Shown here: in pieces, positions 1 to 8,285 of the stretch
How positions within the stretch are numbered: the stretch's first letter is position 1
Layout: each line of letters begins with the position of its first letter
Origin: Paludibacteraceae bacterium
GTDB taxonomy: Bacteria; Bacteroidota; Bacteroidia; Bacteroidales; Paludibacteraceae
Reading direction: 5' to 3'
Length of the DNA: 48,049 nucleotides
NCBI GenBank assembly: GCA_017647145.1
Contig: JAGCLD010000002.1
Coordinates: forward strand, 1-48,049
Translations under genes and position numbers: made by a program
Notes under the pieces: model-generated
Told to the model about the DNA's origin: nothing
Databases searched by the model: none
The model's input: only the letters and a program-made list of their open reading frames with translations

Positions 1-53
1 AAAACAACCATCCTCAAAAAAAAGCCCTAACTTTGTAAGTTTTTTCCTACCGA

Positions 54-141
54 ACACGTAGGATACACGTAGGATACACGTAGGATACACGTAGGATACA
101 CGTAGGATACACGTAGGATACACGTAGGATACACGTAGGAT
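54..141. repeat. 11-bp tandem repeat, eight perfect copies
   Basis: The unit acacgtaggat is repeated eight times without mismatch. It is followed by degenerate related sequence (aaagataggaagaggatagg) to about 169. The 11-bp period is close to one helical turn, so every copy presents the same face. The array ends about 70 bp before the -33 element of the acyltransferase promoter. No coding potential is visible. Confidence 0.95.
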
Positions 142-210
142 AAAGATAGGAAGAGGATAGGATAAAGATGGCAGTACTTTCCGCTGAATCAAAATTAAAG
201 ATACTTATTC

Positions 211-241
211 TTGTTTCTTCACGCTCCTTTCACTATCTTTG
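211..241 (+). promoter_or_regulatory. Bacteroidota promoter of the acyltransferase gene
   Basis: The -7 element TATCTTTG lies at 234-241 and a TTG -33 element at 211-213, with a 20-base spacer. This matches the phylum consensus. Transcription would start near 248, giving a leader of about 18 bases before the ATG at 266. Confidence 0.75.
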
Positions 242-265
242 TGAAGAATTTGTAAATGACACTCC

Positions 266-1429
266 ATGAGCCACGAAGAATTTAACGAAATCCGTTCATT
301 CAGAGACAATGAGGTACAAGACGCTGTTGCACGTATTGCTGCCAACGAACAGTTCCAAATGATTGCAGCCTATTTATTCGGCAAAGAGCAAGCACCTGCT
401 TTCTTGCAGAAATTTCAACAAATGCGCACAATACATGAATTTCAAGGAAACATCATCCTTGCATTCTTGTTACACCTGCAAAAAACTACAACCAAAGGCA
501 TACGAATCGAAAATTTAGATAGATTAAAACACACAGCCAACCTGTTCATCACCAACCATCGAGACATCGTGCTCGACTCGGCATTCCTCAACAAATGCTT
601 ATTTGAGGCTGGATTGAAAACATCGGAAATCGCCATCGGAGATAATCTCTTGATCTACCCATGGATTGCCGACCTGGTGAGGCTGAACAAAAGCTTCATC
701 GTAAAACGTGGAGGCTCACGTCGCGACCTGCTACAAAACTCTATTCGAATGTCGGCTTACATTCGACACGACATCACCGAACGACAAGAATCGGTGTGGA
801 TTGCACAACGCGAAGGACGATGCAAGGACTCTAACGACCGTACACAAGAAAGTTTACTTAAAATGTTGGCACTCTCGGGAGATGGATGCATTGCTAAGCG
901 ACTCGCAGAACTTCACCTCACTCCCGTAGCCATCTCCTATGAATACGACCCATGTGATTATTTGAAGGCCAAAGAGTTTCAACAAAAACGTGACAATCCC
1001 GACTTCAAAAAAAGCCCCGCTGACGACCTGATGAGCATGAAAACGGGTGTCATGGGAAATAAAGGTAGAGTGGTCTTTAGAATATGCGAACCAATGGACG
1101 GATTCCTGGCTCAGGTGGAACGTGATGTGGAAGACAAAACCATCCAGCCAGCAATAATTGCACAGGAGATCGACAGACGGATTCATGCCAACTACGAACT
1201 CTATCCGTGCAACTGGGTGGCTGCTGACTGTTTGCTAAACACGAATGAATATACTCAACACTACACTCCGGAAGAAAAAACAGCATTTGAAACATACATC
1301 CAACAACGCTTGGACATGATTGATTTGCCTAACAAGGATGAAGACTTCCTACGTGAACGCATACTCACCATGTACGCAAACCCAGCTATCAACTATCTGA
1401 AAACCCTCTCCACCAAGAGCAATATTTAA
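266..1429 (+). CDS. PlsC/PlsB-like acyltransferase
   Basis: The 387-aa product looks like a glycerophospholipid-type acyltransferase that moves an acyl chain onto a lipid precursor at the inner membrane. Four blocks support this: NHRDIVLD (His98, Asp100, Asp104), FIVKRGG (residues 144-150), REGRCKD (residues 182-188) and PVAISYEY. These correspond to the catalytic His-Asp, glycerol-phosphate-binding and later motifs of the family. The spacing of the first motif is unusual: the distal Asp is six residues after the His, where the classic HX4D motif has five. There is no signal peptide and no clear membrane helix. The start is the first ATG after a strong promoter. The exact substrate (lysophosphatidate, glycerol phosphate or another lysolipid) cannot be read from the sequence. 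Confidence 0.8.
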   Translation: MSHEEFNEIRSFRDNEVQDAVARIAANEQFQMIAAYLFGKEQAPAFLQKFQQMRTIHEFQGNIILAFLLHLQKTTTKGIRIENLDRLKHTANLFITNHRDIVLDSAFLNKCLFEAGLKTSEIAIGDNLLIYPWIADLVRLNKSFIVKRGGSRRDLLQNSIRMSAYIRHDITERQESVWIAQREGRCKDSNDRTQESLLKMLALSGDGCIAKRLAELHLTPVAISYEYDPCDYLKAKEFQQKRDNPDFKKSPADDLMSMKTGVMGNKGRVVFRICEPMDGFLAQVERDVEDKTIQPAIIAQEIDRRIHANYELYPCNWVAADCLLNTNEYTQHYTPEEKTAFETYIQQRLDMIDLPNKDEDFLRERILTMYANPAINYLKTLSTKSNI

Positions 1430-1665
1430 ATACAAATCTTAGTCTCCGAGCCTACGCCCTACAGGCGAAGCCAAAACTCCTTCTCTGTAAATAGGGGCGT
1501 AGCAAGGGGTATAGAACATACGCACACAACCTCCTCATTCAAAACTAACCCCAATAAGCACTGCCCCTTTACAAGGGATTTAGCGGAGGGGGTTCAATAT
1601 AAAATCAGGCAAAGCAGCCCCACGGCGAAGCAGCCTCCAAGGTATAAAAAAAGAAATATAGAATT
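1430..1665. other. intergenic region with degenerate repeat pieces
   Basis: No gene is visible. The stretch 1535-1595 resembles a shortened form of the 137-bp repeat found at 7081 and 12403: it has aaaactaac, a gcactg element, a ccctt/aaggg mini-hairpin and an ending gcggaggggg. The stretch 1449-1470 (gccctacaggcgaagcc) resembles one separator plus insert of the arrays at 7284 and 12692. I see no clear promoter for metA here. Confidence 0.5.
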
Positions 1666-2553
1666 ATGGTTATTGTATCCAAAGCACTACCCTGCATACA
1701 ACAATTAATAGCTGAAGGTATCAGCCCAAATGACATTACGGATAGCACACCACAGGGAGTCAACCCCCTACAAATCATAGTAGTCAATCTCATGCCCATG
1801 AAAGAGGAAACAGAGAAAGACATCCTACGCCTTCTCGCCACATGTGCACAGTGGGTAAAAGTCACCTTCCTCACCATGGCCACACACACCAGCAAACACT
1901 GCACCCAAGCACACCTGGATGCTCACTACCTGCAATTCAACCAAATCGCCTCCCACACATGGGACGGAATGATTGTCACCGGAGCACCCGTCGAACACCT
2001 GCCTTTTGAAGAGGTAACCTACTGGAACGAACTATGCGACATTATGGATTGGGCACGCCTGCACGTACGCTCCACCATGTACATCTGCTGGGGAGCACAA
2101 GCCGGACTATACCACCGATACGGTATCCGTAAACACGCCTTCCAACCAAAGAAGTTCGGCATATTCCAACACCATCTCAATCCAAACTCTCATCCTCACA
2201 TACTCAACGGATGGGATGACTTGTGCTACATTCCACACAGCAGATACACCGAAGTCTTACAAAGCGAAATCGAAGCCGTAGCCACACTGGATATTCCTGT
2301 CATCTCTGACGAAGCCGGCGTGTACATGGTGGTTGAGAAAAATGGTAAAGACATCTTCCTCACCGGACATGCCGAATACAACAAATATACACTCCACAAC
2401 GAGTATCAACGAGATTTGGCAAAGGGTTTGCATATAGATATACCAAAGAATTATTACAAACAAGACAACCCGGACAAAGAGCCTGTCATGCGCTGGAAAT
2501 CATGCGCAAACCTGCTGTTCCACAACTGGTTAAAACACTACGTATCACAATAA
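1666..2553 (+). CDS. metA: homoserine O-acyltransferase MetA (probably acetyl-CoA-dependent)
   Basis: The 295-aa enzyme acylates the hydroxyl of L-homoserine, the first committed step to methionine, in the cytoplasm. The catalytic Cys141 is in YICWGAQAG and the His235/Glu237 pair in GHAEYNKY. The family signatures VVNLMP and KEETEKDILRLL are present. In the acyl-specificity loop (TGAPVE) residue 110 is Glu, where the E. coli succinyltransferase has Gly111. Published work on the Bacillus cereus homologue links Glu at this site to acetyl-CoA use, so the product is probably O-acetylhomoserine. Length and N-terminus match the family. It is followed after 80 bp by clpC. Confidence 0.95.
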   Translation: MVIVSKALPCIQQLIAEGISPNDITDSTPQGVNPLQIIVVNLMPMKEETEKDILRLLATCAQWVKVTFLTMATHTSKHCTQAHLDAHYLQFNQIASHTWDGMIVTGAPVEHLPFEEVTYWNELCDIMDWARLHVRSTMYICWGAQAGLYHRYGIRKHAFQPKKFGIFQHHLNPNSHPHILNGWDDLCYIPHSRYTEVLQSEIEAVATLDIPVISDEAGVYMVVEKNGKDIFLTGHAEYNKYTLHNEYQRDLAKGLHIDIPKNYYKQDNPDKEPVMRWKSCANLLFHNWLKHYVSQ

Positions 2554-2633
2554 CTCGGAACAACATCATGCTGCGCCTGTCTCGGGTAGTTACTGCCATA
2601 ATGGCGCATAACAAAAAAAGACTGACTAAAAAC

Positions 2634-5141
2634 ATGACATTTAACGAATCTCTTTATAAGGTTTTTCTTTTTAGCCGACAAGAAGCCGAAAGACTGGGCA
2701 ACGACTATGTCTCACCTGAACATTTCCTGCTCGGACTACTCCGAATGGAAGAGTGTCAAGGCAGTAAAATCTTGGAGGAATGTGGCATACAGACAAAAGA
2801 ACTCAAAACATCCATTGAAAATCAAGTGAGAGGAGGCTCAGCGCCGGTAAGTGATTTTTTGTCACTCACCAAACAAGCGGAAAGAGTAAAAAACATGACC
2901 GAATTAGAGGCCATGCAATGCAAGGCAGAAGAGGCTGACACCGAACACCTTCTATTGGCCATCCTAAAAGACGGCAACAGCCTGGCTGCTGTTGAACTCA
3001 ACAAGATGGGAGCCAACTATGAGACCATAAGAAACAAAATTAACAACCAACACAACACTAACAATACGCAAGCCATGTTTGTCAGAGATGAAGATGACGA
3101 AGAAGAAGATGCTCCACTCTTCTCGGGTGGTGACAACAAAGCTACTTCCACACAACAACATGACGCTCCGGTAAAAACCGACACTCCTGCACTGGATAGT
3201 TTTGGTAGCGACCTTACTAAAGCCGCTGCTGACAACCGACTCGACCCTGTAGTAGGACGTGAAAAGGAAACCGAACGCCTCATCCAAATCCTCAGTCGTA
3301 GAAAGAAAAACAACCCCGTCCTGATAGGCGAACCGGGAGTAGGTAAATCTGCCATCGTGGAAGGATTGGCACTACGAATTGCACAACGGAAAGTATCCAG
3401 AGTGCTCTATAACAAACGCATCATCTCACTGGATATGGCGTCCTTAGTGGCAGGCACAAAATACAGAGGACAATTTGAAGAACGCATCAAAACCATCTTG
3501 CGCGAACTCGCCGAACACCCGGAGGTGATTCTGTTTATTGACGAGATACACACCATTGTAGGAGCCGGTAACACTACAGGCTCTTTGGATGCAGCTAATA
3601 TGCTCAAACCGGCATTGGCGCGTGGCGAACTGCAATGTATAGGCGCCACTACATTGGATGAATATCGAACCAGCATTGAGAAAGATGGTGCTCTGGAACG
3701 TCGTTTCCAAAAAATACTTGTCGAGCCTACCACAAAAGAGGAAACCATGCAGATTCTGCTCAATCTGCAAGACCGATATGAGCAACACCACAACGTACAC
3801 TACACGCCCGAAGCCATTGAAGCTTGTGTCAAATACGCCGACAGATACATCACAGATAGATGTTTCCCCGACAAGGCCATCGACGTCATGGACGAAGCAG
3901 GTGCGCGTGTACATGTCACCACAGTGGGTGTACCCCACCACATTGAGGAAATGGAAAAATCCATCGCACTCAAAGAGGAAGAGAAATTAGCCGTACTGGC
4001 AGAACAAAAATATGAAATTGCTGTCGCACTGCGTGATGAGATTAAAAGCATGAAGGCCGAACTGGATGCGGCTATGAAGCAATGGGAAGACGAAAACCAA
4101 CGTGAACCCGAACCGGTCACTGCTGATAATATTGCTGATGTAGTGGCAGCTCTATCGGGTATCCCCGTACAAAGAATGGCTGAATCTGAAAGTGCTCGAC
4201 TGAAGAAAATGGCTCCAGCACTGAAAGAGCAGGTTATCGGACAAGACGAAGCCATCAACAACTTGGTGAAATGTATTCAGCGCAATCGTATCGGGCTCAA
4301 AGATCCTAACCGCCCCATCGGTTCGTTCATATTCCTCGGACCTACAGGAGTGGGAAAAACTCACCTCGCTAAGAAACTGGCTGAACTGATGTTCGGCTCA
4401 CAAGATGCACTCATACGCGTTGACATGAGTGAATACATGGAAAAATTCAGTGTCTCACGTCTCATCGGAGCTCCTCCGGGATATGTCGGATATGAGGAGG
4501 GAGGACAACTCACGGAGAAAGTGCGTCGCAAACCCTACTCCATTATTCTGCTCGACGAAATAGAAAAAGCTCACCACGACGTGTTCAACCTTCTGTTACA
4601 GGTACTGGACGAAGGTCATCTCTCCGACAGTCTCGGACGCAGGATTGATTTCAAGAACACCGTGGTCATCATGACCTCTAACGTAGGAACACGCCAACTC
4701 AAAGACTTCGGCAGAAGTATAGGTTATATGAACACCTACGAAACATCCACCGGAATGAACACCACCTACAGCAGAGGCATACTCCAAAAAGCGCTGGAAA
4801 AGACCTTTGCACCGGAGTTTCTTAACCGTATTGACGACGTGATTATCTTTGATCAATTATCACAAGAATCCATCCGTCAAATCATTGATTTGGAACTACA
4901 AGGTCTGTTGCAACGCACAGCCGAACTCGGATATGACATCCGACTCACCGACGAAGCGAAAGACTTTATCGCTGCCAAAGGTTATGATGTGCAATACGGT
5001 GCACGACCTTTGAGAAGAGCCATACAGAAATACATTGAAGACCCTCTGGCCGACATCATTCTTGATGATGAACAACAAGCCACTGTGCTGACTTTCCAAA
5101 AGAAAGAAGACGAATTAGAATGTGTCATCACCGACAAGTAA
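2634..5141 (+). CDS. clpC: ClpC-type AAA+ unfoldase, ATP-dependent protease subunit
   Basis: This is a hexameric unfoldase that feeds proteins to ClpP. The order is: double Clp N-domain (residues 1-150), first AAA+ module with Walker A GEPGVGKS near 232 and Walker B ILFIDE, a short UVR-like linker ([12 protein letters not shown]), and second AAA+ module with Walker A GPTGVGKT near 569, Walker B IILLDE and pore loop GYVGYEEGG. The short linker fits ClpC, not ClpB. An IGY tripeptide in the D2 loop matches the ClpP-docking loop of ClpC/ClpX. I chose the ATG at 2634 (835 aa) because [18 protein letters not shown] aligns with the normal family start. The frame is open back to an ATG at 2502, but that would overlap metA by 52 bases and add an unrelated 44-residue leader. 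Confidence 0.95.
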   Translation: MTFNESLYKVFLFSRQEAERLGNDYVSPEHFLLGLLRMEECQGSKILEECGIQTKELKTSIENQVRGGSAPVSDFLSLTKQAERVKNMTELEAMQCKAEEADTEHLLLAILKDGNSLAAVELNKMGANYETIRNKINNQHNTNNTQAMFVRDEDDEEEDAPLFSGGDNKATSTQQHDAPVKTDTPALDSFGSDLTKAAADNRLDPVVGREKETERLIQILSRRKKNNPVLIGEPGVGKSAIVEGLALRIAQRKVSRVLYNKRIISLDMASLVAGTKYRGQFEERIKTILRELAEHPEVILFIDEIHTIVGAGNTTGSLDAANMLKPALARGELQCIGATTLDEYRTSIEKDGALERRFQKILVEPTTKEETMQILLNLQDRYEQHHNVHYTPEAIEACVKYADRYITDRCFPDKAIDVMDEAGARVHVTTVGVPHHIEEMEKSIALKEEEKLAVLAEQKYEIAVALRDEIKSMKAELDAAMKQWEDENQREPEPVTADNIADVVAALSGIPVQRMAESESARLKKMAPALKEQVIGQDEAINNLVKCIQRNRIGLKDPNRPIGSFIFLGPTGVGKTHLAKKLAELMFGSQDALIRVDMSEYMEKFSVSRLIGAPPGYVGYEEGGQLTEKVRRKPYSIILLDEIEKAHHDVFNLLLQVLDEGHLSDSLGRRIDFKNTVVIMTSNVGTRQLKDFGRSIGYMNTYETSTGMNTTYSRGILQKALEKTFAPEFLNRIDDVIIFDQLSQESIRQIIDLELQGLLQRTAELGYDIRLTDEAKDFIAAKGYDVQYGARPLRRAIQKYIEDPLADIILDDEQQATVLTFQKKEDELECVITDK

Positions 5142-5156
5142 CATGAAACAAACCTC

Positions 5157-6251
5157 ATGCGATTAGAGAAACTATCCATATTAAACTACAAGAACATACG
5201 GGAGGCTGAACTGGAACTCTGCTCCAACATCAATTGTTTTGTTGGAAAAAACGGCATGGGAAAGACTAACTTGCTGGACGCCATCTATTATCTCTCTTTC
5301 TGCAAGAGCCACTTCAATGTAATCGACTCACAAAACATCTGCCACGATGCCGACTTCATGCTGATTCAAGGGCAATACTCTCGAAACGAAGAGACCGAAA
5401 ACATCTACTGCGGCATCAAGAGAAAACAGAAAAAACAGTTTAAGCGCAACAAAAAGGACTACGAAAAACTCTCTGACCACATCGGACTCCTGCCCCTCGT
5501 GCTGGTGTCGCCTAATGACAGCGAACTCATTGCAGAAGGAAGCGAGGAGAGAAGACGCTTCATGGACGGAGTCATCTCGCAGCACAACAAGACCTACCTG
5601 CAATGTCTCATGGCCTACAACAATGCGCTCAAACAGCGCAACGCATTGCTCAAAATGGAAACTCCCGTGGAAGAAACGCTCTACGCCGTCTTGGAAGAAC
5701 AAATGGCTCGGAATGCGGAGTACATCTACGCAGAACGTAAAAAGTTCATCGCTACCTTTGAGCCCATCTTCCAAGATAACTATGCCTATATATCCGGCGG
5801 ACAAGAACAGGTCACACTCAACTACACCTCACAACTCGACAACCGAGACCTCACCGAAGCTTTTGTCAGAACCCGAGAAAGAGACAAAATACTGGGCTAC
5901 ACCACCCAAGGCATACACAAAGACGACCTTGAAATGCAACTCGGCGACTACCCCATCAAGCGTGTGGGCTCACAAGGTCAAAACAAAACCTATCTCATAG
6001 CTCTCAAGTTTGCACAGTTTGAATTTCTACGACAAATACACGGACTCAAACCACTACTCCTGCTCGATGATATATTTGACAAGTTAGACTCATGGCGTGT
6101 CAAGCGCATCATCGAACTCGTGGCTGGCGACAAGTTCGGACAAATATTCATCACCGACACCAACCGAGAACACCTCAACGAAATCATTGCTCAAATCACA
6201 GCTACATCCGCCCTGTTTCAAGTGGAAGACGGTGTAGTGACTCAACTTTAA
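5157..6251 (+). CDS. recF: DNA replication and repair protein RecF
   Basis: RecF is an SMC-like ATPase that helps RecOR load RecA at single-strand gaps. The 364-aa product has Walker A VGKNGMGKTN at residues 29-38, the RecF signature HKDDLEM, the QGQNKT ABC-type signature and a Walker B with D-loop (LLLLDDIFDKLD). Length is typical. It starts 15 bases after the clpC stop and ends 7 bases before the amidase gene, so the three are probably one transcript. In many bacteria recF sits with dnaA and dnaN; here it does not, which is common in Bacteroidota. Confidence 0.95.
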   Translation: MRLEKLSILNYKNIREAELELCSNINCFVGKNGMGKTNLLDAIYYLSFCKSHFNVIDSQNICHDADFMLIQGQYSRNEETENIYCGIKRKQKKQFKRNKKDYEKLSDHIGLLPLVLVSPNDSELIAEGSEERRRFMDGVISQHNKTYLQCLMAYNNALKQRNALLKMETPVEETLYAVLEEQMARNAEYIYAERKKFIATFEPIFQDNYAYISGGQEQVTLNYTSQLDNRDLTEAFVRTRERDKILGYTTQGIHKDDLEMQLGDYPIKRVGSQGQNKTYLIALKFAQFEFLRQIHGLKPLLLLDDIFDKLDSWRVKRIIELVAGDKFGQIFITDTNREHLNEIIAQITATSALFQVEDGVVTQL

Positions 6252-6258
6252 CACCACC

Positions 6259-7035
6259 ATGCGTATATCTCTCTTACAATACCCCATCATCTGGGCTGAC
6301 AAGGAAGCCAATCTCTCGCTTTGGCAACAACGTTTGAACAAACTCATAGGCACTACCGACCTGGCTGTATTACCCGAAATGTTCACCACAGGCTTCTGCA
6401 CCGACCGAATGGATTTGGCTGAAACAATGGACGACACCACAGTCACATGGCTCAAACAGCGCAGTGCCGAAACAGGACTCGCACTCACTGGTAGTTTTAT
6501 GGCTGCTGAAAATGGAAAGAAGTACAACCGTGCTTTCTTTGTCACCCCAAACGGAGATTTCCACTATGCCGACAAGCGCCACCTGTTCACCATGGGCGGC
6601 GAGCGTGAATACCTCTCCGAAGGCAACAAATCCTTGATTGTCCACTACATGGGAGTAAACATCAAAATACTGGTATGCTACGACCTGCGATTCCCCGTAT
6701 GGGCACGCAACCGTAACAACGAATACGACCTCCTGATCTATGTAGCCAACTGGCCACAAGCACGCATTGCCGACTGGGACATACTCCTTCCTGCCCGTGC
6801 AGTGGAAAACCAAGCCTATGTATGTGGCGTCAACAGAGTGGGCGATGCACCCGGCGACCTACACTACAACGGCCACTCCCTCATCATCGACCCACGTGGC
6901 AGAGTGGTAGAAAAACTCCAAGACGACCAAGAAGGCACACTCACCACCACCATCGACCTTAGCCTGGTAGAAAAAGGACGTGCCAAATTCCCCGTCTGGA
7001 AAGACGCCGACCAATTCAACATCATCACCCCATAA
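6259..7035 (+). CDS. Nit/YafV-type carbon-nitrogen hydrolase (omega-amidase family)
   Basis: This 258-aa member of the nitrilase superfamily carries the catalytic triad Glu40 (AVLPEMF), Lys106 (ADKRHLF) and Cys140 (LVCYDLRFP). The motifs HLFTMGGE and the late ENQAYVCGVNRVG resemble the Nit2/YafV branch. Characterised members of that branch hydrolyse omega-amides of 2-oxo acids such as 2-oxoglutaramate. No signal peptide is seen, so it should act in the cytoplasm. It follows recF by 7 bases. The substrate is inferred from family resemblance only; a link to methionine metabolism through metA upstream is possible but unproved. Confidence 0.88.
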   Translation: MRISLLQYPIIWADKEANLSLWQQRLNKLIGTTDLAVLPEMFTTGFCTDRMDLAETMDDTTVTWLKQRSAETGLALTGSFMAAENGKKYNRAFFVTPNGDFHYADKRHLFTMGGEREYLSEGNKSLIVHYMGVNIKILVCYDLRFPVWARNRNNEYDLLIYVANWPQARIADWDILLPARAVENQAYVCGVNRVGDAPGDLHYNGHSLIIDPRGRVVEKLQDDQEGTLTTTIDLSLVEKGRAKFPVWKDADQFNIITP

Positions 7036-7080
7036 CCACCCCACCCTCCACCACAAGCGAAGCCGTACTACACTCTCCCT

Positions 7081-7217
7081 ATCCAAAACTAACTAAAAAT
7101 GCACTGTCGCCCTTTAGGGACATAACGAGGTAATTATAGGAACTATTTATAATAAAATGATATAACTCCCTCACATTCAAGTTCTAATCGCACTGTCGCC
7201 CTGTTCAGGGGGACGAG
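7081..7217. repeat. 137-bp intergenic repeat, copy 1
   Basis: It aligns without gaps to 12403-12539 with about ten mismatches (roughly 93% identity). Each copy contains two gcactgtcgccct...aggg elements that can form small hairpins (ccctttaggg, ccctgttcaggg), separated by an AT-rich middle. It lies 600 bp upstream of the first gene of cassette 1; copy 2 lies 591 bp upstream of the first gene of cassette 2. Confidence 0.92.
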
Positions 7218-7254
7218 TGTAATGTAGCGTCAGCGGAATGGAGCGGAGGGGGTC
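7215..7254. repeat. 40-bp intergenic repeat, copy 1
   Basis: The segment starting gagtgtaatgtagcgtcagc and ending gcggagggggtc recurs at 12603-12642 with one mismatch. Here it directly follows the 137-bp repeat. In the second cassette a 63-bp insertion separates the two. Confidence 0.9.
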
Positions 7255-7283
7255 TATTTCTTTCTTTAACCTCTCATCTCTAA

Positions 7284-7400
7284 CCTCCAGCAAGCGAAGC
7301 GCAGCGTCCTGTAGCTCACATCGTGAGCGTCTTGTAGGACTTTGTCCGTCCTGTAGCGAATGCAATGAGCATCCTACAGCAAGCACAGCGAACGTCCTCC
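7284..7400. repeat. array of 9-bp separators and mini-palindromes, array 1
   Basis: Separators of the form GTNCTGTAG or its counterpart NTNCTACAG (7306-7314, 7329-7337, 7348-7356, 7371-7379) alternate with inserts of 10-14 bases. Some inserts are perfect palindromes with a short loop, such as ctcac-atc-gtgag and ggac-ttt-gtcc. Most inserts are 14 bases long, giving a 23-bp period. The matching array is at 12692-12857. Confidence 0.8.
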
Positions 7401-7449
7401 CTCTTTATTTATTTAACACACTTTAACACTTTACCCCAATCTAAATCCC

Positions 7450-7457
7450 TACCTTTG
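7450..7457 (+). promoter_or_regulatory. promoter -7 element of cassette 1
   Basis: TACCTTTG matches the TAnnTTTG consensus and continues as gcacactattatta, like the promoter of cassette 2 (tatctttgcatacttattat). The -33 element is weak (TTTA near 7422-7433). It should drive the pair of genes at 7681 and 8286. Confidence 0.65.
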
Positions 7458-7594
7458 CACACTATTATTACTTGGGGAACTAGTATTATGTCCGAACCCT
7501 TCCTATGGAAGAAGATGAAAAAACGGCAACATAACAGACAAGTAAGCAAACACTGCATAAACAACTGAACAAGAAACGCTGTTATAAAATAAAG

Positions 7595-7611
7595 GAGGGG
7601 AATATCCCCTC
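7595..7611 (+). promoter_or_regulatory. 5' UTR hairpin of cassette 1
   Basis: gagggga-ata-tcccctc forms a perfect 7-bp stem with a 3-base loop, 69 bases before the ATG at 7681. Cassette 2 also has a G/C-run hairpin in its 5' UTR, although closer to the promoter. Its role is unknown; RNA stability or control of translation is possible. Confidence 0.55.
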
Positions 7612-7680
7612 AGAAAAAGTAAAATAATCAACCCACACCCGGGCACAACCCAACTATGAAAATAAAGACAAAGACAAGGA

Positions 7681-8280
7681 ATGAAATATAAAATATTGAC
7701 ATACATTAACATTATTAACAAGCACTTAATGCTTCTGTTAGCATGCGGTCTTTCTCATGCCGTGATGGCTTCCATTGACCCACAACGCTTGCTGGACAAT
7801 TACCTTGCTGTACCCATGCAAGGCAACACCATCATGGAGTCTTACCAGCCACGCACATACTCTACTCCCTCCCGAATACAACACTACACACCCACCGAAG
7901 CCAACTACTCAGCGCAAGCCTTGCGCTCCGGCACACGCAGTGTAAATAGTTACGGCGGTGGAAACCATCACCAAGTCGCTACTCAAACCATGGTAGCACA
8001 AACACCACAAACGGGCACACCCGTTGCCATACGTGACATCGACACATGGAAACGCACACGCACATCCTCACCCACTTTGGCAGATGATATCGCTCTGGCC
8101 GATGATGCACTGATTATGAAAGCCCCCGGTGGAGGTGGCATCGGTGACGGAAATTCCGACAGTGGCAACCAACCTGCTGTTACCCCCATCGGGAATGGCA
8201 CAGCACTACTCATCCTTCTTGCCATAGGATATGCAATTCTTAGAAAAAAGGAAATGATTATTCACACTCTAAATAAATAA
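7681..8280 (+). CDS. small exported protein with P-x-x-N-G / membrane / basic C-terminus (cassette 1)
   Basis: I do not recognise a named family. The 199-aa product has an N-terminal export signal (residues 1-30). Two processing sites are possible: a lipobox-like LLAC at Cys22 or AVMA at residue 30. A low-complexity Ser/Thr/Gln/Tyr-rich middle follows, with GTRSVNSYGGG and ALIMKAPGGGG. The end has three parts: TPIGNG (168-173), a short hydrophobic segment (174-187) and RKK (188-190). The protein at 12994 shares the blocks RSxxxxGGG / RSIGGG and LIM[KQ]xAPG and the same C-terminal plan. The gene ends 5 bases before the giant partner at 8286, so the two are co-transcribed. A membrane anchor or sortase-like processing signal at the C-terminus is inference. 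Confidence 0.75.
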   Translation: MKYKILTYINIINKHLMLLLACGLSHAVMASIDPQRLLDNYLAVPMQGNTIMESYQPRTYSTPSRIQHYTPTEANYSAQALRSGTRSVNSYGGGNHHQVATQTMVAQTPQTGTPVAIRDIDTWKRTRTSSPTLADDIALADDALIMKAPGGGGIGDGNSDSGNQPAVTPIGNGTALLILLAIGYAILRKKEMIIHTLNK

Positions 8281-8285
8281 GCCCT

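Larger units (their letters stand above)
7036..7680. other. 645-bp regulatory and repeat region before cassette 1
   Basis: The region holds, in order: the 137-bp repeat (7081-7217), a 40-bp repeat (7215-7254), a separator/palindrome array (7284-7400), a promoter (-7 at 7450-7457) and a 5' UTR of about 215 bases with a hairpin at 7595-7611. The open frames inside it are made of repeat sequence and look non-coding. The same order recurs at 12403-12993. Confidence 0.8.

Noticed and set aside
2502-2633. Upstream extension of clpC to an ATG at 2502
   Set aside because: It overlaps metA by 52 bases, the added residues do not resemble a Clp N-domain, and the ATG at 2634 matches the family start.
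3444-3941. Minus-strand 165-aa frame inside clpC
   Set aside because: It is a shadow of a strongly conserved gene; no family pattern and no promoter.
7488-7568. 26-codon leader frame (MSEPFLWKK...) in the 5' UTR of cassette 1
   Set aside because: It has no counterpart in cassette 2 and no clear ribosome site; left as untranslated leader, although a leader peptide cannot be excluded.
7656-7691. 11-residue frame overlapping the start of the gene at 7681
   Set aside because: Too short and not repeated in cassette 2; chance frame.
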